A stretch of 41,943 nt of DNA from Rhodovibrionaceae bacterium (GCA_028279885.1 JANQMX010000097.1:1-41943), one strand, 5' to 3'; counted from the first letter of the stretch, positions 16,501 to 24,772 are shown. The notes: generated by a model not told the origin, from the sequence alone. Translations and numbers: made by a program.

Positions 16501-17559
16501 TTATTCCTGAATCATCTCGTCGAAGCGCTCTTGCAGCTCGTCGATCTTGCCGATGTAGAAATCCGACTTCAGCACCAGTTGGTTCTTGGCGTTCTGCGGT
16601 GAGGAGTTCACGGCGTCTGCGACTTCTGGCGAGATCTTCCCGGTATCGAAGGCTGCTTCGTTGGTCGGGCCGTAGGTGATGTACTGCGGTAGGTTCGCCT
16701 GGTTGTCTGCCTTGAGGAACTCGTTGATGACCTTCATGGCCAGTTGCTTGTTCGGAGCACCTTTGGGAACCACGAGGCAGTCGAAGTCCATAACGCCCTG
16801 ATTGAAGGTGAGCGCGGCTGACGCGCCGTCATCGATGGCCGAAGAGATACGGCCGTTCCAGATGCTGATCATGTCGACTTCGCCGTCCTTGATCAGCTGC
16901 GCGGACTGTGCGCCCGAGCGCCACCAGACTGCCACGTGCGGCTTGATCTCTTCCAGCTTGGCGAAGGCGCGATCCAGGCCCTCGTCAGTCGAAAGCACGT
17001 CGTAGACCTGGTCCATCGGCACGCCGTCGGCCATCAGCGCCGCTTCCAGATTGTAGTAGGGCTTGGCGTACATGGCGCGGGCGCCGGGGAACTTCTCGAC
17101 GTCCCAGAAGTCAGCCCAGGTTTGCGGGCCGTCGTCGCCGAACTTGTCGGTGTTCCAGCCGATGACGGTCGAATAGTAGAGGACGCCGATCCAGTGGCTG
17201 TCGACCACGGCCGGATTGACGCCGGTGGTGTCGATGACGCTGTAGTCGAGCGGCTCGATGCGGCCTTCGCTCTTCAGGATGACGCAGGTATTGGAGCCTT
17301 GTTCGGTGATGTCCCACTTCACGGCATTCGCCAGAACCTGCGCGCGCACGTCGGCAATACCGTTGGTCGTGTCTTCCCGGATGGTGATGCCGAGCGCTTC
17401 CTCAGCCGGGTTCATCAGCGCCTTGCGTTGCGCTTCCTGCAGTGAGCCGCCCCATGACGCGAAGGTCACGCTATCCTCGGCCAAAGCGGGCGATGCGACC
17501 GCAATCGCACCGGCGGCTGCAGCGCCAAGCGCCCAGCCAAATGAGTCACGGATGCCCAT
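16501..17559 (-). CDS. Periplasmic substrate-binding protein, PotD-like (COG0687)
   Basis: A 352-residue exported protein. The signal peptide is MGIRDSFGWALGAAAAGAIA with a cut after ...SPALA. The mature part opens EDSVTFASWGGSLQEAQRKA, typical of PotD/PotF-class binding proteins, and includes the domain-crossing YSTVIGWNTDKFG and the IWNGRISSAIDDG block. The acidic polyamine-site residues cannot be confirmed by eye, so the ligand is left open; members of this class also bind other amines and opine-like compounds. The ATG at 17559 has GGGAG about ten bases upstream; an ATG ten codons earlier is less likely. It is the first gene of the transporter operon, divergent from the M20 hydrolase. Confidence 0.92.
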   Translation of the reverse strand: MGIRDSFGWALGAAAAGAIAVASPALAEDSVTFASWGGSLQEAQRKALMNPAEEALGITIREDTTNGIADVRAQVLANAVKWDITEQGSNTCVILKSEGRIEPLDYSVIDTTGVNPAVVDSHWIGVLYYSTVIGWNTDKFGDDGPQTWADFWDVEKFPGARAMYAKPYYNLEAALMADGVPMDQVYDVLSTDEGLDRAFAKLEEIKPHVAVWWRSGAQSAQLIKDGEVDMISIWNGRISSAIDDGASAALTFNQGVMDFDCLVVPKGAPNKQLAMKVINEFLKADNQANLPQYITYGPTNEAAFDTGKISPEVADAVNSSPQNAKNQLVLKSDFYIGKIDELQERFDEMIQE

Positions 17560-17645
17560 GTTTGTTCGTCTCCCTGTATTCGGATTCATTAGTGGCGTAA
17601 TGATAGCCAGGCTTTTTGGGCTCTGTAAACTTTTTGCGCCTGTGC

Positions 17646-17660
17646 TTCAACTATGCTGAA
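17646..17660. promoter_or_regulatory. LysR-type box (TTCA-N7-TGAA)
   Basis: TTCA at 17646-17649 and TGAA at 17657-17660 form a 15-base interrupted dyad of the T-N11-A type bound by LysR regulators. It sits in the 179-base gap between the divergent transporter operon (start 17559) and M20 gene (start 17739), where one site could control both. The LysR gene at 22333 is the natural candidate regulator. The motif is short, so confidence is modest. Confidence 0.4.
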
Positions 17661-17738
17661 AAACGAATCTTCTTTCAGGTACGGGTGCTTAACAATTTCA
17701 ACACGACCATGAATGGCAGCTAAAAGGGAGGCGTTTAT

Positions 17739-19007
17739 ATGGACAGCTCGGAGGCAAGGCGGCAACTGCTCGATTGGATCGCCGCGGATGAAGCGCGGCT
17801 GATTGAGTTCTTCTCTGGGTTCGTTCGGGCTAAGAGCCCCAATCCACCGGGCGATACTCGAGAAGCGGTGGCTCATATCCGCGCGCTGTTAGATGGCGAA
17901 GGCTTGGACTACCGTATCATCGATCCGCACCCAGAGTATCCCAACGTCGTGGCGTCCTTCGATGGTGAGGCGGTGAACGCAGACGGCGGTCGGCACCTCG
18001 TTCTCAACGGGCACATCGATGTTTTCCCGGCCGGCGAGCACGAGACCTGGAGCCACGGCGGCCCCTGGAGCGGGGCGGTGGTCGACGGCAAGGTCTGGGG
18101 TCGCGGGGCAGCGGATATGAAGTGCGGCACCACGGCCTCGATCTTCACCTACCTCTATCTGCATCGTCTGCGCGAAAGGCTGAAGGGCCGTCTCACTCTC
18201 ACGGCGGTGTCGGACGAGGAGACCTTCGGGCCTTACGGGGCACGCTATCTGATGGAGCATCATCCGGAAGTGCACGGCGACTGCCTGCTCAATGGTGAGC
18301 CTTCGAGTCCCTACACCATCCGCTTCGGCGAAAAGGGGCCGCTGTGGCTGCGCTTCACCATTCAGACCAAAGGAGCACACGGCGCCTATACGCACCTGAC
18401 AGCAAGCGCCACCAAGCTCGCCGCCAAACTGATTGGCGATCTGGAAGAGCTGACCGAGCTAGACACGCCTGCGCCCGGCAACGTGGGCCCGGTGCTGGAA
18501 CGCAACGCTGCCGTGACCGACAAGGCGCAAGGCGCCGGTGCCGCCGCAATCGTGCAGAAGGTGACGGTCAACATCGGTACGATCGAAGGTGGTATGAAGG
18601 TCAATATGATCCCTAGCGAATGCAGCTTCGAGGCCGACATCCGCTTTCCCATCGGCCTAGAAAAGCAGCGAGTGCTCGACAAGGTCATCGAGATCGCCGA
18701 CCGCTACCCGGAGGCCAGCTTCGAAGAGATCAACTTCAGTGCACCGAGCTGGTGCGATCCGGACAACGACATGCTGCACATCTTGCGTGCCAACGTGAAA
18801 GCGCTGAAGGGCTACGTGCCCGAGCCAATCGTCTCGCTCGGTGGCACCGATGCGCGTCTCTGGCGCTACCGGGGCATCCCGGCGCTGGTCTATGGACCCT
18901 TCCCCCGCAACATGGGGACCGGCGACGAGCATGTTGAGATTGAGGAGTTTCTGCATATCGTGCGCAGCCATGCGCTCTCGGCCTTCGATTACCTGGCTGC
19001 GGATTAG
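17739..19007 (+). CDS. M20 family metallohydrolase (ArgE/DapE/acetylornithine deacetylase-like)
   Basis: A 422-residue cytosolic dizinc amidohydrolase. Metal ligands and catalytic residues are visible: His92 and Asp94 (NGHIDVFP), Asp126 (GRGAADMKCG), the Glu160-Glu161 pair (SDEETFG), Glu187 (NGEPSSP) and a C-terminal His in GDEHVEIEEF. The lid/dimerisation domain lies between about 195 and 310 and includes GTIEGGMKVNMIPSEC. Such enzymes remove acyl groups from amino acids or small amides. The ATG at 17739 has GGGAGG nine bases upstream. Its position divergent from the binding-protein gene suggests it hydrolyses the imported compound or a derivative. Confidence 0.92.
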   Translation: MDSSEARRQLLDWIAADEARLIEFFSGFVRAKSPNPPGDTREAVAHIRALLDGEGLDYRIIDPHPEYPNVVASFDGEAVNADGGRHLVLNGHIDVFPAGEHETWSHGGPWSGAVVDGKVWGRGAADMKCGTTASIFTYLYLHRLRERLKGRLTLTAVSDEETFGPYGARYLMEHHPEVHGDCLLNGEPSSPYTIRFGEKGPLWLRFTIQTKGAHGAYTHLTASATKLAAKLIGDLEELTELDTPAPGNVGPVLERNAAVTDKAQGAGAAAIVQKVTVNIGTIEGGMKVNMIPSECSFEADIRFPIGLEKQRVLDKVIEIADRYPEASFEEINFSAPSWCDPDNDMLHILRANVKALKGYVPEPIVSLGGTDARLWRYRGIPALVYGPFPRNMGTGDEHVEIEEFLHIVRSHALSAFDYLAAD

Positions 19008-19611
19008 CTGCACGCTGTTGCTTGGCGCGGTGTTGATCGTGCCGGCGGTCCGGCACACGCCTGCAGCCGCTGACCCTCTTGCAGTGGAGATCGAAGCGGA
19101 AGATCTGGGTTGGGTCGCGGCTGCCAAGGCGAAGAGTGTGCGCGTGGGTCATGCGCTCCGGGACGCTGTCCATGAGCGATGTTGGTTGAGCCCTGCCGAT
19201 GCGCGGGCTGCTGCCGAGCAAGCGTTCGTTCGGCGCGATGTTCGTCCAGTCGGTGACGACGAAGAAAAGGAGCCTGACTTGCTGGTTGCGCTCGAAATCA
19301 GCGGCCACGAGATCTCCGAGACTTACTGTGTCGTCGTCGTCCGTGCGGACGTCTTGCTGCACGACGCTTTTGAACGGACGGACGGAGCTTTTCCGATCGT
19401 TTCCACCTCCTGGCGGATCCTTTGGTCGGATACCGCGCTTTTGAGCGGGCCGCGAGATGGGATGAGCGAGCGAGTCAGGGGCGAAGTCATTGACCTGTTG
19501 GACGCTTTTGCGACAGCCCGTATCCAGCGGATTGAGCGCATTGCCGCCAAGCTGACGGAGCGGAAGGGCCGGGAGGCGGCGGAAAGCTGGCGTGGCTCAT
19601 TAGGCGAATGA
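18970..19611 (+). CDS. Exported protein of unknown function
   Basis: I do not recognise this family. It has 213 residues. Residues 1-34 form a signal peptide: Arg-rich start, hydrophobic LLLGAVLIVPAV, then HTPAAAD with a likely cut after AAA. The mature part has two Cys (HERCWLSP, ETYCVVVV), a beta-rich centre and a charged helical C-terminus. The ATG at 18970 lies inside the end of the M20 gene (38-base overlap), so translation is probably coupled; no good ribosome site is seen. The signal peptide argues for a real gene rather than a shadow. A periplasmic accessory role is only a guess. Confidence 0.65.
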   Translation: MRSRPSITWLRISCTLLLGAVLIVPAVRHTPAAADPLAVEIEAEDLGWVAAAKAKSVRVGHALRDAVHERCWLSPADARAAAEQAFVRRDVRPVGDDEEKEPDLLVALEISGHEISETYCVVVVRADVLLHDAFERTDGAFPIVSTSWRILWSDTALLSGPRDGMSERVRGEVIDLLDAFATARIQRIERIAAKLTERKGREAAESWRGSLGE

Positions 19612-19742
19612 GGCGTTGCCAAATCGACTTCTCCTACGTGGCCGCGCTTTGGCTTTGCAGATCCTTAGGGTCCTTCCTAGTATGCCAGTATAGATCTTGC
19701 GTAACCCTGGAACGGGCCGCGCAACAGAAGAGGGAAAGCGTC

Positions 19743-20186
19743 GTGCCGCATCGAAGCTTCGCGTGGATCGCCTTCATTGCCGTCGTCCTGACAGCTGCGC
19801 CGGCGGTGGCGCAGGAGTGCGCGCGCGAGGTGGAGGAGATTGGCGATCGCCTCGGCATCGAAGTGATCTCGCCCGAGTTCTTCACCGATCTCGATGCTAT
19901 ACCCAGCATCAGCATCGATCGAACCAGGGAAAGCGATGCCGAGCTTTTCGCCGAGATCCAGACGCCCGAGGCGCAGATGGCTCGCAGGGTGACCGGGCAG
20001 ATCGATGTCACTGGTGCTGGCCCGCGAGAGACGCTGTGGGTTCATGACTATGATGCACCGGATGTGCTGCTCGCGCGGTCTCGCCTGGTCGGCGCGCGCA
20101 CCTTCTCGCTGCTCGGTCGCGAAGACTTTTGCCGCCGCGGCTTAGAAGAGGCCAAGGCAATCTTGGCGCCTCTGCTCGATCAGTAG
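19743..20186 (+). CDS. Small exported protein of unknown function
   Basis: A 147-residue protein starting at GTG 19743, with GAGGGA seven bases upstream. The signal peptide VPHRSFAWIAFIAVVLTAAP ends AVAQ, with a likely cut before ECAREVEE. Two Cys remain in the mature part, one near each end (QECAREV and EDFCRRGL), placed to form a disulphide tying the termini. No family is recognised. It is co-directional with the M20 and first exported-protein genes, 131 bases after the latter. It may be a periplasmic or outer-membrane-associated factor of the catabolic region. Confidence 0.65.
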   Translation: MPHRSFAWIAFIAVVLTAAPAVAQECAREVEEIGDRLGIEVISPEFFTDLDAIPSISIDRTRESDAELFAEIQTPEAQMARRVTGQIDVTGAGPRETLWVHDYDAPDVLLARSRLVGARTFSLLGREDFCRRGLEEAKAILAPLLDQ

Positions 20187-20390
20187 AGGGCGGGCCAGCG
20201 GCGGGCGTTCGCCTTATCTTCCAGACAGTTCGCCAGACTGCCCTCTGGCCAGGTGAGTCTGAGCCGTGCCGTGGCATGGCAAGGGTTTGCCGGGCGGTCC
20301 GGCTTGCCGTCAGCTCTTTGCCGTCAACATTAAGGCGGGGCCGGCATAACGGCCTTGACCTCGGTTGAGCTGTCGGGAGAAGGAAAGGGG

Positions 20391-21563
20391 ATGACGGCGT
20401 CGGTCGACCCTATGCTCCGCCAGCAGTTCCTTGGCGGCATGAGCAACGCCGCTTGCACGGTGAATGTTGTGACCACCGACGGCGTGGCGGGCCGCGCCGG
20501 CGTTACGGTTTCCGCCATGTCCTCGGTTTCCGCGGACACGGCGAAGCCGACGCTTCTGGTCTGCGTGCATCAGCGGAGTCAGGCAGCCGAGGCGATTCGC
20601 AAAAACGGCGTCTTTTGCGTCAACGTGTTGCGCGACGACCAGTCCTATATCTCCGATACCTTTGCCGGTCGCTTCAAAGGCGAGTTTGACGACAAGTTCG
20701 ACTGTGCCGAGTGGAGTGTTCAGACGACCGGCGCGCCGAGAGTGGTCGATCCGCTTGTGGCCTTCGACTGCCGCCTGGTGCACCATGATCGGGTCGGCAC
20801 ACACTATGTCTTCTATGGCCAGGTCGAGGACATCTTTGTCGCCGAAAGCGGCTCTCCCCTGATCTATGCCAATCGTGCCTATGGTGTCGCCTCCCGTATC
20901 GAAGCGGTGCCGACGGCGAAGGCAAGACAGGAGAGCGCGGTCGGCACCTTGTCGATCGGCTGTCTGCATGCCGTCGGGCCTTACATCCTCCCTCAGCTAA
21001 TTTCCCGCCTGCAGGGCGATCATGGGGCGCTGGACCTGCGGCTGGTGGAAGGCGATCAAAGGCGAATACAGGAGAGTCTTCTGACCCGTGAGTGCGAGCT
21101 GGCGCTGGTCTACGATCTCGACCTCGCCGAAGGTCTGCGCCGAGAGCGACTGACCGAACTCACCCCCTATGTGTTGCTGGCAGAAGGCCATGCTCTGGCC
21201 CATCGGTCTGAGCTGACACCGCACGACCTGGCGGACGAGCCGATGGTCTTGCTGAACGCGGCGCCCAGCCGAGAGTACTATCTCTCCATCATGCGAAATG
21301 CTGGGGTCGAGCCCAAGGTAGCCTTCCGCTCCGCTTCATTCGAGATGGTGCGTGGCCTTGTCGGGCACGGTCTCGGTTACGCGCTGCTGGCGACAAAGCC
21401 CGCTGCCGCGATGACCTACGATGGCCGTGCCGTGGTTGCCCGGCCGCTGGCCGTCGACGCCACGTCCAGTCCCGTGGTGCTGGCCTATCGGGCTGACGGC
21501 GAGCTCTCAGCTCTCGCGCAGCACTTCGCTCGTCTCTGCCGCGACGTCTTTGCCACGGACTAA
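20391..21563 (+). CDS. Flavin reductase domain fused to a LysR-type substrate-binding domain
   Basis: A 390-residue fusion. Residues about 8-168 are a short-chain FMN reductase of the HpaC/RutF type: SNAACTVNVVTTDGVAGRAG, the VSAMSSVSADTAKPTLLVCV flavin-binding block and LIYANRAYG. Residues about 183-390 are the periplasmic-binding-like sensor domain of a LysR regulator, starting TLSIGCLHAVGPYILPQL, with no helix-turn-helix anywhere. The sensor part closely resembles that of the LysR gene at 22333 (shared IGCL, YDLD, LLAxGHxLA and SRxYxxS blocks). This suggests that both bind the same small molecule and that the reductase is allosterically tuned by it. The ATG at 20391 has GGAGAAGGA upstream; TTG at 20355 is less likely. 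The partner monooxygenase is not evident. Confidence 0.88.
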   Translation: MTASVDPMLRQQFLGGMSNAACTVNVVTTDGVAGRAGVTVSAMSSVSADTAKPTLLVCVHQRSQAAEAIRKNGVFCVNVLRDDQSYISDTFAGRFKGEFDDKFDCAEWSVQTTGAPRVVDPLVAFDCRLVHHDRVGTHYVFYGQVEDIFVAESGSPLIYANRAYGVASRIEAVPTAKARQESAVGTLSIGCLHAVGPYILPQLISRLQGDHGALDLRLVEGDQRRIQESLLTRECELALVYDLDLAEGLRRERLTELTPYVLLAEGHALAHRSELTPHDLADEPMVLLNAAPSREYYLSIMRNAGVEPKVAFRSASFEMVRGLVGHGLGYALLATKPAAAMTYDGRAVVARPLAVDATSSPVVLAYRADGELSALAQHFARLCRDVFATD

Positions 21564-21595
21564 CTTGTGCCGACCAGCTTTCGGAGTTCTCACGG

Positions 21596-22270
21596 ATGAC
21601 CTTCTCCATCGTTGCCCGCTGCAGCGAGACCGGCATGTTCGGCGTCGCCGTTTCTTCTTCCTCGCCCGCCGTGGCGGCGCGCTGCGCTTTCGCACGAGCG
21701 ACCGTCGGGGCCGTCGCCAGCCAGAACATTACCGACCCGGCGTTGGGCCCGCGTGCGCTGGAGCTCATGGCGGCCGGCGCGTCGGCCGAAGAGGCAATCT
21801 CCATTCTCCGTCGCAGCGGACCCAACATGGTCTATCGCCAGCTCTTGGTCGTGGACGTACAAGGAGGCGCAAGCGTCCATTCCGGTGCGCGCGCTCTTGG
21901 CGTCTCCGCAGATGCCGCCGCCAAGGGGGTGGCCAGCGGCGGAAACCTTTTGGCAAACGAAGGCATCCCGCAGGTGATTGTCGACAGCTTCTTGGCAAGC
22001 AGCGGCCCGTTGGGAGACCGACTGCTCACGGCCATGCAGGCGGCCGTGGACGCTGGCGGTGAAGAAGGGCCTATTCACTCGGCAGGCATGCTGCTGGTTC
22101 GGGACGTCGCCTGGCCGGTGGCGGACCTGCGTATCGACTGGACGGATGGCTGCCCCATCGCGGAGCTGCGGCAGCTCTGGGCGCTTTACCAGCCGCAGCT
22201 CGAAGACTACGTGACGCGCGCACGCGATCCGGCCAGCGCGCCGTCTTACGGCGTGCCAGGCGACCAATGA
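21596..22270 (+). CDS. DUF1028 Ntn-hydrolase-superfamily protein
   Basis: A 224-residue protein of the DUF1028 family, which has the Ntn-hydrolase fold. The opening MTFSIVARCSETGMFGVAVS is the family hallmark, followed by SSPAVAARCAFARATVGAVA and GPRALELMAAGASAEEA. Later blocks GNLLANEGIP and HSAGMLLVRD are also typical. The reaction is not established; members sit near peptidase and amidohydrolase genes, as here. ATG at 21596, 32 bases after the flavin-reductase fusion, probably in the same transcript. Confidence 0.88.
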   Translation: MTFSIVARCSETGMFGVAVSSSSPAVAARCAFARATVGAVASQNITDPALGPRALELMAAGASAEEAISILRRSGPNMVYRQLLVVDVQGGASVHSGARALGVSADAAAKGVASGGNLLANEGIPQVIVDSFLASSGPLGDRLLTAMQAAVDAGGEEGPIHSAGMLLVRDVAWPVADLRIDWTDGCPIAELRQLWALYQPQLEDYVTRARDPASAPSYGVPGDQ

Positions 22271-22332
22271 TCAGACACAATTCGGCAGCGCCGGCAGCGA
22301 ACCTGGGCTGCAGGACGTTGGGCTGACCGGCT

Positions 22333-23238
22333 ATGCCATTGCGGTTTACTCTTCGACAGTTGGAGTACTTCGCAGCCGTGGGCGAAGCGGGGTCGATTGC
22401 GGCTGCGGCGGAGCGCATCAGCGTTTCGGCATCGTCCATCTCTGCGGCGATCTCCCAGCTGGAGGAGGAGTTCGGTATCCAGCTGTTCGTTCGCCAGCAT
22501 GCGCAGGGCTTATCGCTGACGCCCGGTGGCCAGCGTTTTTTCCGTGCCGTCAAAGCGTTGCTGGACGACGCTGGCTCCTTACACGGCATTGCCAGCGATA
22601 TCGCTGAGCAGGTGCGGGGACCGATCACGATCGGCTGCCTGGTCACCCTTGCCCCTTTCGTCCTGCCGGCTTTGCGCAAGCGCTTTGAGGATGAGCATCC
22701 GACCGTATCGGTGCGGCAGGTGGAGGCCCATCAACTCGACCTCTTCGGTCTGCTGCGGCGGGCGGAGGTTGACGTGGCTCTGACGTATGATCTCGACGTT
22801 CCGCAAGACATTTCCTTCTCGCCCTTGGCAGAGTGGCCGCCGCACGCGCTTTTGGCTGCCGGCCATCCCCTGGCGAAGCGCAGGTCGGTTGCGCTGCAGT
22901 CGCTTGCTCCGGAGCCCCTGATCCTTCTCGACCTGCCACTCAGCCGCGACTACTTCATGTCACTCTTTCAGCAGCATGGATTGCGGCCGTCGATTGCCGA
23001 GCGTGTCGGGCATCTGCCGATGGTGCAGACGATGGTTGCCAACGGCTTTGGCTATAGCATCCTCAATGTGCCGCCAATGAGCGACCGTGCTCCGGACGGC
23101 AGGCCGCTCGTCTATGTGCCAATCGAGGGCGCGCTCCGTCCCCTGAAGCTCGGCTTGATAGCCATGCGGGGAGAGCGAAAGGCACGGGTTGTCGCGGCAT
23201 TCGAGGAGCAGGCACGCAACAGCCTCGCTACAGTGTAG
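22333..23238 (+). CDS. LysR-type transcriptional regulator
   Basis: A 301-residue regulator. Residues 1-65 form the winged helix-turn-helix (TLRQLEYFAAVGEAGSIAAA, SISAAISQLEEEFG, LTPGGQRFF). Residues about 95-295 form the effector domain starting PITIGCLVTLAPFVLPAL. The effector domain is a recognisable paralogue of the LysR-like half of the flavin reductase fusion two genes upstream. Unlike many LysR genes it is co-directional with its probable targets and closes the cluster. The candidate target is the divergent promoter around 17646-17660. ATG at 22333. The family normally activates catabolic genes when an inducer binds. Confidence 0.95.
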   Translation: MPLRFTLRQLEYFAAVGEAGSIAAAAERISVSASSISAAISQLEEEFGIQLFVRQHAQGLSLTPGGQRFFRAVKALLDDAGSLHGIASDIAEQVRGPITIGCLVTLAPFVLPALRKRFEDEHPTVSVRQVEAHQLDLFGLLRRAEVDVALTYDLDVPQDISFSPLAEWPPHALLAAGHPLAKRRSVALQSLAPEPLILLDLPLSRDYFMSLFQQHGLRPSIAERVGHLPMVQTMVANGFGYSILNVPPMSDRAPDGRPLVYVPIEGALRPLKLGLIAMRGERKARVVAAFEEQARNSLATV

Positions 23239-23613
23239 CGCCCAGAAGCGGCTTCCAGTAAAAGGAACGGCTGACGCACGTCCGCTGCCTGGATTTTTTT
23301 CCACGGCCGGTTGCCCTAGGCGGCGGTGACGAGACCTGTGTTGTCCCCTGTACTTACAAAGTTAATAAATCACAATGCTGCCGTGAATTATCAAAATTAC
23401 ACCTTTAAAGAGACATTTTTGGAAAAATAATACTTTCCAATGTTAGAATTCCCTAGTTTCTTAGTGGCCTTCTTCACTGACGAACGACGGTTTCGCTCAG
23501 CGAATTGTGCGGCGAGTCGGGTAGGGATCCGACTCCAAACCAGAGGCGTGGCGAAACGGGGCGCGTTGTCTCGCCGAGCGTACTAAGGGGATTTGGGGCT
23601 TTGGAGGGCTGCA
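23239..23613. other. AT-rich gap of about 375 bases with an inverted repeat
   Basis: Sequence from about 23340 to 23460 is strikingly AT-rich against GC-rich neighbours. It contains TTGGAAA (23419-23425) and TTTCCAA (23434-23440), a 7-base inverted repeat with an 8-base spacer. It ends with GGAGG before the receiver gene. It should hold the promoter of that gene. No coding sequence is supported. Confidence 0.45.
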
Positions 23614-23973
23614 ATGAAGGTCCTTGTTGTCGACAATCATGAAGACACACTGACACGTCTTGACCAAGCCTTGCGCCGTGCAGGGCATCAGGCTGTTTTG
23701 GCCAGACACTGCGAAAGCGCCGAGAGCTTGTTGGCGGAAGGGCGGTTCGAAGCGCTGGTGATCAATATCGTCGTGCCGGAACTGTCCGGTGTGGAGATCG
23801 TTCGGTCGATGCGGCGAGAACGGCGGAGCTTGCGGATAGTCGCCATGTCGGGTGAAGAGATCGGTTATCCTGCGATCATGGGACTGAAAGCGGCGCAGGC
23901 TCTTGGCGCCGACGCTGTGCTCTACCAGCCTTTCAGTGACGAAACGCTGATGGAAGCGTTGCAGCCGATTTGA
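23614..23973 (+). CDS. Stand-alone receiver-domain protein lacking the phospho-acceptor Asp
   Basis: A 119-residue CheY-like protein with no output domain. The fold is clear: MKVLVVDNHE at the start, the ALVINIVVPELSG block, VAMSGE and ALGADAVLYQPFSDETL. Key residues are altered. The phospho-acceptor Asp is Asn51, the conserved Lys of the LxKPF motif is Gln105, and the acidic pocket is Asp7-Asn8 instead of two acids. Ser79 is kept. Such pseudo-receivers signal without phosphorylation, through binding or other ligands. The ATG at 23614 has GGAGG about six bases upstream. No kinase is adjacent. Confidence 0.88.
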   Translation: MKVLVVDNHEDTLTRLDQALRRAGHQAVLARHCESAESLLAEGRFEALVINIVVPELSGVEIVRSMRRERRSLRIVAMSGEEIGYPAIMGLKAAQALGADAVLYQPFSDETLMEALQPI

Positions 23974-24011
23974 AGCAGAAGGACGCGGCGCGTTCTTTGC
24001 GGAGATGAGTT

Positions 24012-24446
24012 CTACTCCCTCTCTTCCGTCAGCTTCACGAGCTCGACAAGGCCGTCGACGATCAACTCGAACTGGTCCTGCGGCAAGCCCTCCAACCGTT
24101 CGACGATCCTCAGCAAGGGGTCGTCCGCCAAGCGCGCGCGTCCACGCTCCGTCAACACCACGAGGCTGGTCCGCGCATCGTTACCGGTTTCGTAACTGAC
24201 ATAGCCGGATTGCCGCAGGTGACCGATCGATTGAGATGCGCTTGACGGCGTCACTTGGTGGTAACGTGCGAAGGCACCGATCGACCGAGCTTCGGCCGCA
24301 GCTTGGGAGAAATAGCGCAGGGCGCTCCACTGAGTCCTCGTGAGTCCTGAGCGTTGGGCCGAGCGAATGAAGGCGCGGGTGACCATCTCGATCAGCTCCC
24401 CCGCAGCGTAAGCGGCCCGCTGGCGCGATTGCGTCTGGTCAGTCAT
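24012..24446 (-). CDS. MarR family transcriptional regulator
   Basis: A 144-residue winged-helix regulator. Residues about 35-100 contain GLTRTQWSALRYFSQAAAEA, the recognition region VTPSSASQSIGHLRQSGYVS and the wing NDARTSLVVLTERGRARL. The helical N- and C-termini form the dimer interface. MarR proteins usually repress and are released by small ligands or oxidation; there is no Cys here, so oxidation sensing through thiols is excluded. ATG at 24446. It is convergent with the receiver gene. The TATTAG-containing palindromes at 24705-24724 lie about 260 bases upstream and could be its operator. Confidence 0.93.
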   Translation of the reverse strand: MTDQTQSRQRAAYAAGELIEMVTRAFIRSAQRSGLTRTQWSALRYFSQAAAEARSIGAFARYHQVTPSSASQSIGHLRQSGYVSYETGNDARTSLVVLTERGRARLADDPLLRIVERLEGLPQDQFELIVDGLVELVKLTEERE

Positions 24447-24704
24447 TTGTTGAACAGGAACCGCTCCGAGGAACTTCCGATGGCTCTTCGCCGCAATGCA
24501 CCGTTGCAGTGGTCAACGGTGCGGGTCCTACGCTCCTTTGTCCGCAAATCCAGCTCCCGACCCCTCGTGTCGCCAGCGTTACAACGTGGCTGCCGGCAAG
24601 TTATTCACGCTTCGATGTTGTTCTGCAGCCTGCTTGGCGCTCGCTAGAATAGTGGGGAATACAGCCGCTGCAAGAAATACCATCGCCGTATTTGGCGTAT
24701 TTTT

Positions 24705-24724
24705 ATATTAGCAGCTAATATTAG
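24705..24724. promoter_or_regulatory. Overlapping palindromes, candidate operator
   Basis: ATATTAG (24705-24711), CAG, then CTAATAT (24715-24721) forms a 7-base-arm dyad. It overlaps the perfect palindrome CTAATATTAG (24715-24724). TATTAG recurs at 24706 and 24719. AT-rich dyads of this size are typical MarR-family targets. The position, upstream of the MarR gene, fits autoregulation, but the distance (about 260 bases) is long. Confidence 0.35.
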
Positions 24725-24772
24725 TGCAAAGAACGCCTTTGCTCTGCAGCTATTGGCCGTCAAAACCAAGTG

